From Pyxicephalus adspersus (taxonomy: Eukaryota > Chordata > Amphibia > Anura > Pyxicephalidae): a DNA stretch of 64,000 nucleotides. Position numbers and translations under genes: made by a program. The stretch spans positions 22,794,021 through 22,858,020 of the forward strand of contig NC_092866.1 in the NCBI RefSeq assembly GCF_032062135.1, given 5' to 3'. The notes under the pieces were generated by a model that saw only the letters and a program-made list of their open reading frames with translations, made no database searches and had not been told where the DNA came from. Positions 1 to 12,639 of this stretch are shown here, one piece after another (position 1 is the stretch's first letter; each line of letters begins with the position of its first letter).

Positions 1-1068
1 GAAACCTAGGCAATTGGGTTAAATCTGGTTACTTTATATATATATATATATATATTTATATACTTTTGTATAGAAATGGCCTGTAGATTTGCCAACTGAT
101 GGTTGCATAATATTTTTTTCTATTCATATTTTTCTCCTTTTTTTCTTTTGGCTTATTGATTGCTATAGACAGCAGTGTTTTTATTTCTGCTTATTTAGAC
201 CTATGTTTTTACATGAGGGCTGCAATTAGTTTGGAACTTTCTCCACACCTTGTCAACCAGTGTAGGATATCTGCTCTACACTTTAATGTCAGGTCTGCAC
301 CATTATTGTGTGTTTTTATTTCATAGAAAGTATTATTGTACAAAATACAGTGTGTTTAAAAGATGCAAAAGGAGTTTAGCGACATCATTATTTCTATAAT
401 GACTGTTATGTTCATGTTTTTTGGTGATAATCCTGTCTTTCTGTCAGCAATATTATTTTGTAAAAACCTGCAATTTCTGTGTAATCTAAAGACAAAAAGC
501 TGTACATAAATGGTAGAAAAGTTTTTTCTTTTTTGACCAGAATTAAGGTAAAAATTGCAATCTAAAATTTGTTCAATTTAAAATGATACTAAAACTACAT
601 TGTTGTTACAAAGACTAGCAAAGTTAATTGTTCAATAATTAATTTTGTTTTCATTTTCTTGTTAAGCTACCCAAAAATGTTGCATAGAAAAACAATAAAA
701 ATAAAAAACTAAATGAATATAGTAGAGAAACAAATATAAAAAATAGCTAAGGGTAGAAGGAAATATTATAATGGGACTGGTTAGGGTTACATAGGAATAC
801 ATCCCTTCAGGTGCAAAAAAGTCTGCACTAGTAAAAAGTTTCAGTAAATTATCATTGTAAGTACAAGAAGAGTTACTAGCTGTTCGGCATGCACATGTGC
901 AGGAGTTATCTCTCATACGTGTGCTTTGCCCATTCATTCCCAATAAACATGAATATACCATGCTGAAAAGCTAGAGGACTAATACTTATTTTATTATTTT
1001 CATACCAAAAATTTCAGACTAGAAAGACAGCAGCCATGTAGAGCAGTCATGGCCGCCAATTATGTTAA
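1..1068. other. AT-rich single-copy DNA with a short TA microsatellite
   Basis: No recognisable gene. A run of TA dinucleotides occupies about positions 36-55. The rest is AT-rich sequence with T and A homopolymer stretches. The 99-codon open frame on the minus strand at 662-961 has a low-complexity hydrophobic composition rich in F, Y and L, as expected when AT-rich DNA is translated by chance, and matches no family I know. Confidence 0.6.
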
Positions 1069-1705
1069 TATACACTGCCTGGCAAAAAAAAAAAAGTTAC
1101 ACACTTAAATATTTTTATTATATCTCTGGACCACTTTAGCTTCATTTCAGCATGGTAGTTTTTCAAAAAGCTTATACAGTGGGCCTTATTTAAAAAAGCT
1201 CTCTAAGGCTGGAGAGGATACACTTTGACAGTAAAGCTGGGTGATCCAGCGTACCTGGAATGGATCTGGCCCAGGATTCGGAACATTTGCTAGCAAATAG
1301 CAAATGACTGAAGAAATCAATTGCAGATTTTCTAGATCTCTACTGTATCCTCTCCAGCTTTGGAGAGCTTTAAAAAATCAGGCCTAATGACATAACATTT
1401 CTTTCCATCAATAGTTGCATTTTTTTTTTCAATATGATCTTGTATTCATGGTGGGAGAGTTGGATTGCTGTGTAAAATCTTCTTCAAAGATTCTCAGTGG
1501 GGTTAAGGTGTGCACCTTGTGGTGACTAATCCATGTGTGAAAGTTATGTCTCATGCTCTCTGAACCACTCTATACACAAACTGAGCCCGATGGATGGCAT
1601 TGTCATCATGGAATATGCCCGTGTCATTAGGGAAGAAAAAAGTCCAATAACCTGGTCATTCAGCAAATTCAGGCAGTCAGCTTTGTTTGTGTCTTTTATA
1701 TATTA
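1069..1705 (-). pseudogene. Decayed Tc1/mariner transposon remnant (transposase on minus strand), split by a MITE
   Basis: The left end begins at a TA dinucleotide followed by CACTGCCTGGC and an A-run, like the terminal repeat of fish and frog Tc1-like elements. Read on the minus strand, 1610-1581 encodes HDDNAIHRAQ, matching the block around the second catalytic Asp of Tc1 transposases (family form QDNAPxHxA). A shifted frame at 1507-1487 encodes LNPTENL, matching the (D)LNPIENLW block that carries the catalytic Glu. The spacing of about 35 codons fits the D34E signature. The region is broken by a frameshift and stops, a palindromic MITE interrupts it at 1182-1385, and the N-terminal half of the transposase and the other terminal repeat are missing. 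It cannot make an active enzyme. Confidence 0.82.
1182..1385. mobile_element. Palindromic MITE, copy 1 (inside the Tc1 remnant)
   Basis: This is a roughly 204-bp element whose two halves are imperfect reverse complements. The left half contains GGCTGGAGAGGATACACTTT, and the right half ends GTATCCTCTCCAGC then TCAGGCC. It interrupts Tc1-like sequence, which resumes on the other side. Flanking 4-mers are AGTG (1178-1181) and AATG (1386-1389), a diverged 4-bp target duplication like that of other copies. It has no coding capacity, so it is a non-autonomous DNA transposon mobilised in trans. Confidence 0.85.
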
Positions 1706-3589
1706 TTTAAAGAGGGAGGAGATCAGGAAAATCAAAAGTCCTATATATATAATTCTTTTATAACAACTGTGACAATATATGACTTTTCCCCACCAGAAAA
1801 AAAAAAACTTTTATACTGCTGTGAGCAATGGGGGACAGAGGACCACATTTATTTTTTTTAATTTTTTAGAAACCGTGCAGGAATCCTCTTTATACCACAT
1901 ACAGCTCAATCTATAATATTGAGTATTACCTTCATCCTAAGCATTATTTTCTTAATTTTAAATGTGCATGGTAGAAGTGTCTTATTTAGTTTGAGTGTGC
2001 CTGACTTGTATTAGATAAATGACACTTCTCTTCCTCTCCCATCAATAATATCAACTTTTTGACAAATGAAATAACCATCTCAGGGGTATTACCTCTAAGC
2101 ATCGCCACTAATCTTCATCTTTTGAAGTGTCCAAAGGATTATGTCAATAACACTGACCTTTCACCTTCAGAAAGAAAGCAGCAATATGTTTCAATAGCTG
2201 AGTCTTTAAAGAATCTAAAAGCGTAGGAGGGATTTAAATCCACACAAGTAATCAACGTAGGTCTGGAACAAATAGGATCTGATAACCATTTTAATGATTT
2301 CATAGGAATTTTCTGTCCTCTCTGCTTGGAAACTTCTTTGAAATTGCATAATATACCCAATAAATATCCAATGCCAACTGAGATACAGTAATAAGTGATG
2401 CAGTGCTTTGCAATATATGTTTTTTCTTCTGATAATGGCAAAAGGGGCAAACATAGTGTACAGTTGTGTTTGCATGCTTTGAATTTATAGAAAAAATCAT
2501 ATTTAATTGACATCAAGAAAAAATATTTTGTTAGCAATATTAGCTGAGGTTTTGAGTTCTTTGGGTCACAAGGAAGCGTGTAGAAACCCTGTGCATGTCC
2601 TTTCTCCAGCAACATTTGTAATGTCTCCTTCACTCCAATTCTGGTTTGTTTAGCTTCTTGGAGCAAAGAAAGGAGGCTATGCATAGGCGAAAAGTCACAA
2701 GTTTAACAAGCAACAAATTTAACACAGGACCTCGTGACATCTCTGAGCCTTCACCAAGCATGGGTGTCATGATATAAGATGAAGAGAAGGGCTAAGTGGA
2801 GCTGTGGGGAGACACTAGGTGAGTATGTTCTGCTGCTCAGAGAGGCAACATGTTTATTGCTCTGTACCAAGCATCGTTGTTTTTTAAGGATAGAAAAGTC
2901 TCCTACAGTCATGGATTCTGTCAATAATGGGCCCCTGTGTAAAGCTGACTAGTGCCCCTCTCCCATGATGCCCCACTGTGTAGCAGAGCATAAGCCCTCA
3001 AATTGGAGACGTCCTATGAGGAAGAACTTTCACGGACAGGAATTTCTGGAAGAATAAATTCACCTGCCACAGAAAGGGGGTGCACACATTGCTTCCTTAG
3101 CGCAGTGCCAAGCTTAAACAAGGTTCTGAGAGCACACCAGGGGAAGATGGGTGGGTGTGATGACCGAAATAGGACAATGCAGTGGCACAATTTGTCTACC
3201 CTGGTTTCTATTCCATTCTAAAGCCCACCCTAGGGAAAATATTTTTTTGCAGTTCTTCAATACCTTAAAATAGGTAACTACAATATTAAACTTGATTCTA
3301 CCTATCACTGTAATTTTTACTAACTTCATTATTTTTGTTTAGTGTATATACCTGCATAGACACAAAACAGGATGCATCTTGGGAAGAAATAGAAATTTCA
3401 TGCAATAAACCTGATTCTTTCATGAAGCACAAGCAGCATCAATATCTATACTGATATATCATGAATTGTTCCATTTGGCCAAAAACCTTGGCATGTATGT
3501 ACCCTCCATTATTTTAGTATGAGCGCCCATTTAATTTTTGCACTATGCAAGTTTGCATGAAATAAAGTGTAGAATTCTAAGGAATTGTA
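1706..3589. other. Single-copy DNA without a recognised gene; contains a 181-codon open frame
   Basis: I see no known gene or repeat. On the minus strand, 2684-2139 is open for 181 codons, the longest open frame in the window. Its product has no signal peptide and no domain I recognise. It contains several Cys- and Tyr-rich stretches typical of translated AT-rich DNA, and another minus-strand frame overlaps it. A long chance frame is roughly as expected in 64 kb of such composition. I do not call it a gene. Confidence 0.45.
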
Positions 3590-4160
3590 AGGCCCCGGTC
3601 AATACTGGTATTCCCCAGACATCATCCCCCCAAATACTGAGTACAGAATGTCAGGAAATGCAAAAACAAGCCAAGGTCAAAACACAGGTGATAAGTCCAC
3701 CAAGCGAAGTACAAAAGGAAAGGCACAACCAGAGTCGGGGTAGGAAAGGCACAAAGCAGAGGTTGGTCCAGGCAGAGTTCAACGGACAGTCAAGAACAGA
3801 CACAGGTCAGTAACAGAATAGTCAAAAATAACTCCAACACAGGTAGGCCCAGCAGACGCTATAACAGGCACAGAAGATCGGAAGCAGAGTGGCTATAAAG
3901 CTCCAGCAGCCAATGACAATGCAGGACAGAGTCAGGAGCTGATCAGCCTCTAGAATTCCCTTGAGCGGTGCACAGGCTACCGATAGATGCTGGGTATGCC
4001 ATAAATCCATCAGGCTGCACGGCTAAAGAGAAGCAGGGGCTGCTGCTATCTTAGTTCTCCTGGTTGTTGCAAATGACATCTCTGGACAGAACAAACAGTG
4101 TTTTATATTGCGATAACACACTGCACGGAGTCGTCGGACAGATGAGCATTTCCTAACAGG
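3590..4160. repeat. Degenerate purine-rich interspersed repeat (unclassified)
   Basis: This stretch is visibly different from its AT-rich surroundings. It is a run of short, loosely repeated phrases built on CAGGTCAG, AGGCACA, CAGAG and GCCAAGGTCA, followed by a GC-richer part with ACTGCACGGAGTCGTCGGAC. The texture resembles non-coding parts of frog retroelements as I remember them, but I see no LTR pair, primer-binding site or protein motif. The stretch at 41140-41430 has a similar composition and shares the phrases GCCAAGGTCA and AGTACAAAA. Confidence 0.4.
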
Positions 4161-5061
4161 TATAGTGAGAAAGTCTTTAATGCCTGTAAAGTATAGTGTT
4201 AAAATATTTTTAAAAGTAAAAAGTATGTTTATTTATATTTTGTCTATGCCATAGCACCCAAACAAAATGTTTCTGCACTAAGGATTTAAAAAGTACATCA
4301 TGTCTTTGTTTTGTATTGCACAGCTGCACTGGATATATGTATCCTAATCTCTTGTGTTTAATCTGTGTAAATTATATCTTCTTATAAACCTGGTGCATTT
4401 TTACCCATCCCTCAGCAAATGAGCCTTTAGTAAATCGTTAGTATTGTGTGGCGTTCATTTGGCCAGTTTGATGATCTGGCAGCAAAGATATATGATCATG
4501 TGGTGAAATTAAATAGAATCCCTCCAGGGTATAATGTGATTAAACTAATTAATGGTTCTGTTTACATTATCCATTTTTATTAAGTTGTGTGGTATCATTA
4601 TTTCCAATATGAGAAAGAAATTACTCTAGCCACAGTACAATAAGTATGTGAAATGGAAGTATCCAAATATTTCCACTGCTTTAATCAAAAGAGTTCCTAA
4701 ACCACAAAGGACCAAATAAGAAGACATCATGCTGCTTCCATACATTATGGAAAATGGTTTAATAAAAAAAGATGCAACTAAGAAGAACAATAATGTGACT
4801 GGGAATATATGACATCCTGAGTTGTTTTTTGAATTTTGTAGTAGTCTAAATTTCCAAACTATATGCTGTAAGTAAAAAGTGCAGGAGGATGGAATGAACA
4901 TAAAAACAACAAAAAATTTATATATATATACACATGGGCTCTAAGGGTCTATGGTTGAAACCAGGACAGGAAGGTTAAGGATGATCAGCACCAGCTGGCT
5001 GTGTGGTACCTTGTCAGGGAAGGCAAAATACTGGTGGAGCCAAACCCAAACAATGTGAATG
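4161..5061. other. Single-copy AT-rich DNA
   Basis: Nothing recognisable except a short TA run near 4918-4930. The open frame at 4901-4626 on the minus strand is hydrophobic and low-complexity, consistent with chance. Confidence 0.5.
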
Positions 5062-5282
5062 AGTCTGATATTTTAAAGCTCTCAAAGACTGGAGAGGATA
5101 CACTTTAATCAGTGAAGCAGGGTGATCCAGAAAACCTGGAATGGATCTAGTCCAGAATTGAAAACATTTGCTAACAAAAAAACAATAACTTTTAAGAAAT
5201 CCATTCTAGCTTTGCTGGATCACCCAGCTTCACTGATAAAAAAAAGTATCCTCTCCAGCTTTGGAGTGCTTTAATTATTCAC
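5062..5282. mobile_element. Palindromic MITE, copy 2
   Basis: Same family as copy 1: ACTGGAGAGGATACACTTT in the left half and GTATCCTCTCCAGCTTTGGAG in reverse sense on the right. The left flank is AATG (5058-5061); the right terminus is eroded. Its centre keeps an ACTTTTAAGAAATCC segment containing a TTAA, the exact place where a piggyBac-like element later entered copy 7. Confidence 0.85.
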
Positions 5283-5404
5283 ACAATAAATAGCTGTCCC
5301 TAAGAGATGTTTGTCTTTGTGAAGAACTTGTGAAAAAAGAAACTGGTGTGTTTAAGATTCCCACCAAAGCTTGCTAATATAAAGGAATGCTTGGTGGTGC
5401 CCCT

Positions 5405-5599
5405 TCAGGTGGACAAGACTAGAGAAGATACACTTTTATCAGTAAACCTTGATGATCCAAAAAACCTGGAATGGATCTGGTCCAGGATTGAAAACCTTTG
5501 CTAACAAACAGCAAATCAATGCCAGGCTTGCTAGATCACCCAAGTTCACTGATGAAAGTGTATCCTCTCCAGCCTTGGAGAGCTTTAATAAACAGGCCC
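5405..5599. mobile_element. Palindromic MITE, copy 3
   Basis: Same family, 120 bp downstream of copy 2 and in tandem with it. The left terminus is eroded: AGAAGATACACTTTTATC is recognisable, but the outer 30 bp or so are not. The right end is well kept (TATCCTCTCCAGCCTTGGAG, then AACAGGCCC) and is followed by AATG at 5600-5603. A spurious minus-strand open frame (5952-5536) runs into this repeat. Confidence 0.83.
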
Positions 5600-5603
5600 A
5601 ATG

Positions 5604-8377
5604 TCTGAGCTCCTAAAGAGGAAGATGCCATCCTGTGGACATGATAAAAGTGCAGTACAGATGGACCCAACAGAGGAACCAAAAGAGCAAGGGTACCATT
5701 GATGTGCACTAAGTAAATTCTATGAATAAGGAGAAAACTGCATCCATGGAATAGAACAGGAAAGACGGAGAAAATATGTGGAAAATCCTTAGTCTGTCTG
5801 GATGAGAGCCCAGCAGGGTAATCTGACATTGTCCATAGGCTAAAATACCAAACAATTTCATAAAAAGGGGTATTACATAGTCCTAAAAATTCAACACTTT
5901 TACACTTTAATCCAATTGTATGCCACACAAGCAGGCCAAAAATATTCAACAATAAGCCAAATGACCAACAAGAATAACTTACTATGATAATTATGCTTTA
6001 TTCTTGGTTGTCATGTAATGTAAAATATGATTGTCATCCCATAATATTTTGGACTTTTTATTATTATTTTAACCACATTCACCCTACTTTTCCTTGTTAT
6101 TTTATTATGTCAGCTAGGCGTAATTACTTCTAAAGTACCATGTAAGTACATTTTTATCCATTTTTTCTGCAAGGGTAAAAACTAAATAAAGAAGGGAACA
6201 TGTTGCAGTATAATGTGGCAAAAATCAGTGTGTCCAGCATTAATACTGTGCTCATTTTCTTTTTGGCTTGATAGTTGAAGGACTTCTTACACAGGGAATC
6301 TGATGTCTCAAAAGTTAGCCTTTGCTGTCTCAAAACCCATTCTCTCTGTCTAAAAACCATATTGCAAAAAGTTCCCTGAGGAACTAGATTGCAGTGATAG
6401 TTGTTAATATCCTTGATGATAACTGCAAAGTGATGGATGTGATTCCCAATGTACCATTAGGGAAATTGCACAGTGTTGTTTTGTATCCTGGATTTATTAC
6501 TCAGGATCTATTTTTTTTCGGTAGTTATGGACTAGGGATGTGCAAATTCAACAAGTATTTTTTTTTTCAATAAATTTTGAATAAATCATTGAAGTCCAGG
6601 AAGGAGGAAGAATTAAGGTCATGTTGGGAGTATGATGCGCTTAAATGGCTCCTGAGGTTTACAGAATAATCTACTATTTATCTCAGTCAAGTGTATGTGC
6701 CTATCATTATTTTATCTTTATTTTTTCCCTAAGCAGCTATAGTAAATTAGCAAACTCCACCTATGGAAAATCTGTGATTTGCAGGAAAATCAGCTTCCCC
6801 CAATTCATATACTACATGGTATTGCGATTTGCAATATTTTTTCTTATTTTATATGAAAGAAGGCTTCACAGTACCTCTTTTTCTCTGTATTCTGAGCATA
6901 ATTTTCAGTGCCTGTTCCTACTCTCTATGTATGGACTCAGCAAAGTCACTTTTCCTATTTTCTCTATCGTAGACCTACTTTCCAACATCTGCCATATTGT
7001 TTGCACAGACATTAAGATGTATAACTTCCTTTTTTGAAATTCTAGAAAAAAAAATGTTGGCATCTGTCCTCATTTATTTTAGCATACTGTACAAATTCTC
7101 TTGTTTTAACAGCATCATTATCAGTATCTTAGTCACCATTCAAAATCTGTATGTAGAGGAATATGTAAGTCATTTTCTTGGTATGTATCTTTGATGTTGG
7201 TATCAAGATTAGTTTTTACTATGCCACCTACTTTACATGAGTAAATGTAAATTTACTCAATAGTTGTCCACTGTTTTTACTGACAATATAGGAGCAACTG
7301 TTGGTGTCACTTAAATATAGGGGAAGCTCTACATCTGTTCTTTATCATATGTTTGATAGCATTCTCAATATTTTTTTTCAATACAAGCAGTGGTATATGT
7401 ACTGAACAAGATCTTTAAAATTATCATTTTGTTTGAATATAATGATATTGAGCATGTATTGCTCACACTGTTTTTTTGTGTGGACTCTTGTGCTTTTCTG
7501 TACCGTGTGTATGTATATTAAGATCCTGCTCTAGGAAATGCAAGATTGTGCCCCAAAACATTGGGTAATTCTGGCCTCCTGTCGCTAACCCACTAACATG
7601 TTTTTTAGTATAATTTTTTTGCATGTCACTGCATTACTTCTGCCAACCTCATGTCAAATGCACCTTGTGACTGAATGGCATACATCTGGGTAAATCATAC
7701 TGTTTCTGTAGTTGACTAAAATACCTAAATAGGTCTCTAGTCTTTGTTACAGTATTTGGACCAGCAGATGGTATTTTGCAGTTTGGGCAATTCAGGGCAA
7801 TAATTGCACCAAATAGGGATTTTTTGTAAAATGTCTACCATATATCTTTTGAAGTTTCCTAACCTTTCACTAGATATATTTAAAAAAGATGGCAGGTAGG
7901 TAGCATCATATATTTTTGCTTCCAGAGCACAAAAACATTTTAGTAGGGCTTCTGCGAGGTCTCAGTAATAGTTTGGATGCACTCAATTCCATCAAGCATA
8001 ATGCTAAAGCTGGGATAACAAATAATAAAACCAGTGGTTTTGCAAAGGCTATATCACCTTTATTTTTTTTTGGAAAATGTAGTTAAAAAAAGCCAATATA
8101 TAATTGATCTCACGGCTTGTTATTGTACTGCCATTTTTTGTATTACTAATGTGTTGGTAACATTGCTCTATTACAACTCCTTGAAAATCAATAAAAAAAG
8201 AAAGCTAATATGTGTGTATTTATTACTTCAAAGAACCTCTCCAACATAGCATTAAGTACCTTAAACATTAATGGTGGTAAACATACCATTTCAGCTAGGT
8301 TGGCTCTGGTGATCACTGACAAGGGTAACTTTAGCCAGGTTTTGACTTTTTTAATTAAATCACCTTAAAAGAAGGGT
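5604..8377. other. Single-copy AT/T-rich DNA
   Basis: No recognised gene or repeat family. The plus-strand open frame at 6645-7037 (130 codons) encodes a Phe/Ile/Leu/Ser-rich product, as expected from translating T-rich DNA, and shows no ordered membrane-protein architecture or family motif. Microsatellite content is low. Confidence 0.5.
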
Positions 8378-8381
8378 AATG

Positions 8382-8605
8382 CTGAGATTTTTGTAGTCAG
8401 TAACCAAGGCTGGATAGGATACACATTTTTTGATGAAGCTGGGTAATCCAGTAAGCCTGAAATGGATTTCCCTAAGTCATTTGTTATTTGTTAGCAAATG
8501 TTTTTAACCCTGGACCAAATCCATTCCAGGTTTTTTTGGATCACCTAGGTTCACTGATGAAAGTGTATAATTTCCAGTCTTGGAGAGCTTTAATAAATCA
8601 GGCCC
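8382..8605. mobile_element. Palindromic MITE, copy 4, with exact 4-bp flanking duplication
   Basis: The left half has CCAAGGCTGGATAGGATACAC and the right half TCTTGGAGAGCTTTAATAAA followed by TCAGGCCC. The element lies between two identical AATG 4-mers (8378-8381 and 8606-8609), consistent with a 4-bp target-site duplication. There is no coding capacity. The plus-strand open frame beginning at 8488 starts inside this element and is spurious. Confidence 0.86.
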
Positions 8606-8609
8606 AATG

Positions 8610-10512
8610 TATTTTTTTCCTAAAATGTGTCTCTTGCCAGAGCTGGATAGCAATTGTAGGCCCAAAAAGTTCTGTAAAGACCGGATCCTTGCTTTCCCTA
8701 ATGCTCCTTTACTTTCTGTTTGCAGACTTCTGTATATCTAACCTATTTCCTAGCTGGTTATTTTCTCTTCTACCTTCTGCTTTACTCCCCTATACAATAA
8801 AAAGTTTTCTTTCCTATTTGCTATTGCTTTGTTACATTGACTGTAAGTTGTTCCAGCTTCTGGAGCCCCCTCCCTCCCTTTTACCTTAAAAACCGTAAAA
8901 TATCCAAATGCTGTATTGCTGTTCTAGGATATACAAAACTGTAGTATGTACCAAACCATTGAAATGTGTCCCTTGCATATTTCTAAGATTACATATGTCA
9001 ACTGAAGTCAGTTCCCCTGCTAGCTTTAGGGTCTCAGATCCCCTATATCATTGTGATAACCCCATGCTTTATTCAAACTTTGCTTTTCAAATATTTTTTT
9101 AATTTAGAATTAAAAAGGTGTTATAAATGTACATAAATATTCTAGAAACTTCAATTATTCCATACACCCTAAAGATGTCCACAGTTTTTGTTTTTAACTA
9201 ACATATATGATCAGACTTAAATCTAGGCCCAGACTGGAACTCAAATAAAGCACTGCCACATAAAGACTATACATACAAGACAGAACCTATTTTTTGGCAC
9301 AAGAGCTCATCCATACTATAACACTACCTAGCCCCCTTGGCAAATTCAAATTTAGAATCTAGACCTGGTTATGTCACAAAATCCAAGGATAAAGTATGCT
9401 CTGTGTTCTAACAAAGCCTGTCTTTTTAGTTCTAGTTGTACCAACTCTTTACTCCAAAGCCCCAAATTATTCTTTCTTTCAATTTGTCTCTCACATGTGA
9501 GCTTTCCACTTCACAATTCAATTATAGGTAGATTGTTTAAACACAACATCCTCTGAAGGGTATGCAGTTACTTCCTTACCTACAAAAGACAGATTGTGCC
9601 GTCGTAACCCGAATTGAAACTCTCCCAGACCTGTGAGCAATTGAGAAGTTCTATCCCTGAATGAGCAAGGATATTATAACCTGTTTTACCAATGTATCAT
9701 TTTCAGTTTGCTTGCAAATGTCATTCCCCAAATAGAAGAAAAAGGTATTGTCTGCATAGGTTATACATCCACAATAATCACAAGTCAGATAATGTGGCAC
9801 TACAAACATGATATATTTGTCTCCGGCACTGCTGGCTTAGTTTACTAATTTGCCTGACAGCGTTTTCTTTGTTCCCTACCAACTGTGATCATGACACTTT
9901 TGTTATTGTGACAGCAGAAATATTCAGTAACAGACACCCTAAATACATCATAAGCACCAATGTACTAATCATTAAAAATTGGTGTGCTCTCAAACACGTG
10001 CTTACTATCATTGTCAAAAGCATTCATGTTCCCAAAGGCATTTTGAGCTGACAAAGCATTGTGTGGATCTGTTTTCACACACACAAATCCATCATTTCAT
10101 CATGTATTGAATTAAAGCTTATAAAACAGGTACTACTGTAAGGTCAGCATTTCAGTAAGTAACTACCCTGTGAAAAATATAAAAATGTTGACAACATAGT
10201 AAAAAGTAAAATAAAATGCTGAATCTATCGAAGTCTTTTTTTGGAGGAATTAGTTTCTTGAATTTGTGTTTCCAATTTACCAATCAATTGAAATGTGAAT
10301 AAAGTTAGGGTTAGGTAAACTGTTATAATGCCCTAGGAAAAAATAAGCCATATTCCCGTACTTTGGACTTCCAAGTCTCATCATCTTCAGCTTATGCTAC
10401 TTGAGGCTAGTTGTCAGTCTATGATATATTTGTCTACAACTGGAGAGAACGAGTTAGAAATTAAAGAAAGCTGGAACTCCTGTTTAACCTATTTAGACCT
10501 ATCCAAGATCTA
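8610..10512. other. Single-copy DNA, no recognised feature
   Basis: Several short plus-strand open frames lie between 8908 and 10051, none with a recognisable motif. AT-rich with scattered homopolymers. I see no repeat family or RNA gene here. Confidence 0.5.
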
Positions 10513-10794
10513 GAGCAGGGTTTCTCAACTAGGGTTCCTCCAGAGGTTGCTAGGGGTTCCCTTGAGCAATGAGAAATGTGTGCCTCTCCATTGAGTTTAA
10601 GTGACACCAATGATCTTTTTGGCTAGCTGTAAGGATTACATTTTTCTGAATGGCAAGCAATGTAAGAGGTATCCTTCCCACCGACCACTACACTAATGTA
10701 CTGTGAGCTGTGGGTATTGGCAGGGATACTCTGAAGACCTGAAAGTTATTTGAAGGGTTTCCACATTTTAAATAGGTTGAAAAAGACTACTCTA
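10513..10794. mobile_element. hAT-Charlie-like MITE, family A, copy 1
   Basis: The left end reads CAGGGTTTCTCAACTAGGGTT and the right end TAAATAGGTTGAAAAAGACT, imperfect inverted termini of the CAGNGNTTCTCAAC type known from hAT-Charlie elements. Internal landmarks shared with other copies in the window are CTAGGGGTTCCCTTGAGCAA, GACACCAATGA, and ACTAATGTACTGTGAGCTG. It is about 280 bp and non-coding. I could not find a clean 8-bp duplication, so the copy is old. Confidence 0.75.
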
Positions 10795-11162
10795 TCCAAA
10801 CAAATGACCAAATTTATACCTTGACCCAACAGGTAGCATCAAAGGTGCTTTAAAGCTCAAAGCCCCAGAAACTCTTTAATTATCATAGCCAGATCCTTCA
10901 GATTAGAGATGTAAGTATTTGAACCTATATCTCTGTGTACCATCTTACAAGGAAGACTCTGCAGCTAGTTTTTCATAACCATTGGTGGAGCAATGCAAGA
11001 TAGCATCAACTAAGCTCAATGCAATCACTCCCTAAAGGCTTTCAAAAAACCCCTTAAGATAGCATTGCTGGGTAACACTGCATTGCTGAGTATTAATGCC
11101 TATGAGTCTAAAATCTAACACCAAGCATCTAAAGACAGAATACAGTAAGGGTGACAAAACAC
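10795..11162. other. Short single-copy interval
   Basis: Nothing recognisable. AT-rich sequence between a hAT MITE and a palindromic MITE. Confidence 0.5.
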
Positions 11163-11166
11163 AATG

Positions 11167-11389
11167 GCCATGATTTATTAAAGCTCTCCTAGGCTGGAGA
11201 GAATACACTTTCATCAGTGAAGCTGGGTGATCTAGCAAACCTGGAATGGATTTCCTAAAAGTTATTATCTGTCTATTAGCAAATGTTTTTAATTCTGGAC
11301 CAGATCCATTACAGATTTGCTGGATCACCCAGCTTCACGGAGGAAAATGTATTCTCCTCAGCCTAGGAGAGCTTAAATAAATCAGGGCC
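11167..11389. mobile_element. Palindromic MITE, copy 5
   Basis: Same palindromic family: AGGCTGGAGAGAATACACTT on the left, and the reverse-complementary outer motif with GCTTCACGGAGGAAAATGTA on the right. Flanking 4-mers are AATG (11163-11166) and AATA (11390-11393), a one-base-diverged 4-bp duplication. The minus-strand open frame at 11328-11032 is a shadow of the repeat. Confidence 0.85.
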
Positions 11390-11393
11390 AATA

Positions 11394-12639
11394 GGTTTAC
11401 TTTAAACTATATTGCACCAATTGGATAGAATAGGAAGTGCATAAAACACTCTTAAGCACAGCAAAAAAGAAGAGAATCTCTTTTAAAAGTAAGGAACTTA
11501 CATCTTAAACATTTTTCTATTGGAAGATTTACAGTTCCAGTGACCAATAAAAATGTTTGTATTTTCCTTCTACAAATACAAAAATTTGAATTTGTATGGA
11601 ATGCCTCAATGAGCATGGTAAAAATGGTCACCACAAGTGAGTGAATCTCCTCAGTAGGGACATAGATACCAATAAAAACTTGAAGGGTTCTTACCTTTCT
11701 ACACTCTATCCTAAATTACACTATGATCGAACATTTTTTTCAATACTGAAAGGTATTACATTTGTCAATTTATAGAGGTTTGGAATATTTTTGATTTATA
11801 ATCTTAAAACTAGACTATGTAAAGTATGATTTAAATGTATTACCCATACCAAATAAAAATAGCCCTCTTTTGTTTCCTGCATCAAATTTGTTGCATTTCT
11901 AATTTTGAGAGTGCCCATGTATGTCATTCTCATGCTTTAACGCATCTTTATGTCAGTATTATGTGTAAAGGAAGATTAGAGGTTCATTGCAGATAATCCA
12001 TATGTGTTCTCTTCAAAACAAATGTCTGGGTTCTTTCCAAGATTTGACTCATCAGCATTCCACACAAACAAAAACACCCATTAAAAAGGGAATAAAAACA
12101 CCAACAAAAGATACATGAGTGGAGTAAATGGAGGCAGCAACGTGACACCAATAGGGGAGACATGCTGTTCCTGAATTGCACTGCAGGCTTTATCACCGGC
12201 TCTGTCCCTACAAAACCAAAGCCAGCTCCCTTCCTGGGCAGTGTAATCCAGATGGATGAATGCTGGCATGTGTGCAGCTGTGGTACATAGAGCACACAGG
12301 TGTTACAAGCAAAATGGTTTGCTTGGCAAACTAGTATTTCTTTTTGTTATCAGAGTTTTACTAGATGATTCTTTTCTGCAGCTGCCACTCTCTATTGTCC
12401 CAGTCTCAAAGTTTTATTTTAAATGGCGCTGGAAATATAATACAGGCTTACATACTCTGACAGCAGGTACATACAATATGGACCACCCAATCTACTTATA
12501 TTATACATATCAGAAAAGCTTTAATAGCTACCTAATCTGTGGTTTTCTACTACAAGGGACATTAAATTATATTTAGATTAACCAGGTTCAAAAGGAACTT
12601 AATTCAGTTGGAAAAAAAAGGAAAGCATAATTATGTTTA
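11394..12639. other. Single-copy DNA, no recognised feature
   Basis: Overlapping open frames near 11984-12576 occur on both strands and carry no recognisable motif. I see no repeat family. The composition becomes slightly less AT-rich toward 12200. Confidence 0.5.

Noticed and set aside
3590..4160. LTR of an endogenous retrovirus
   Set aside because: No paired LTR, TG...CA boundaries, primer-binding site or retroviral protein motif could be found in or near it.
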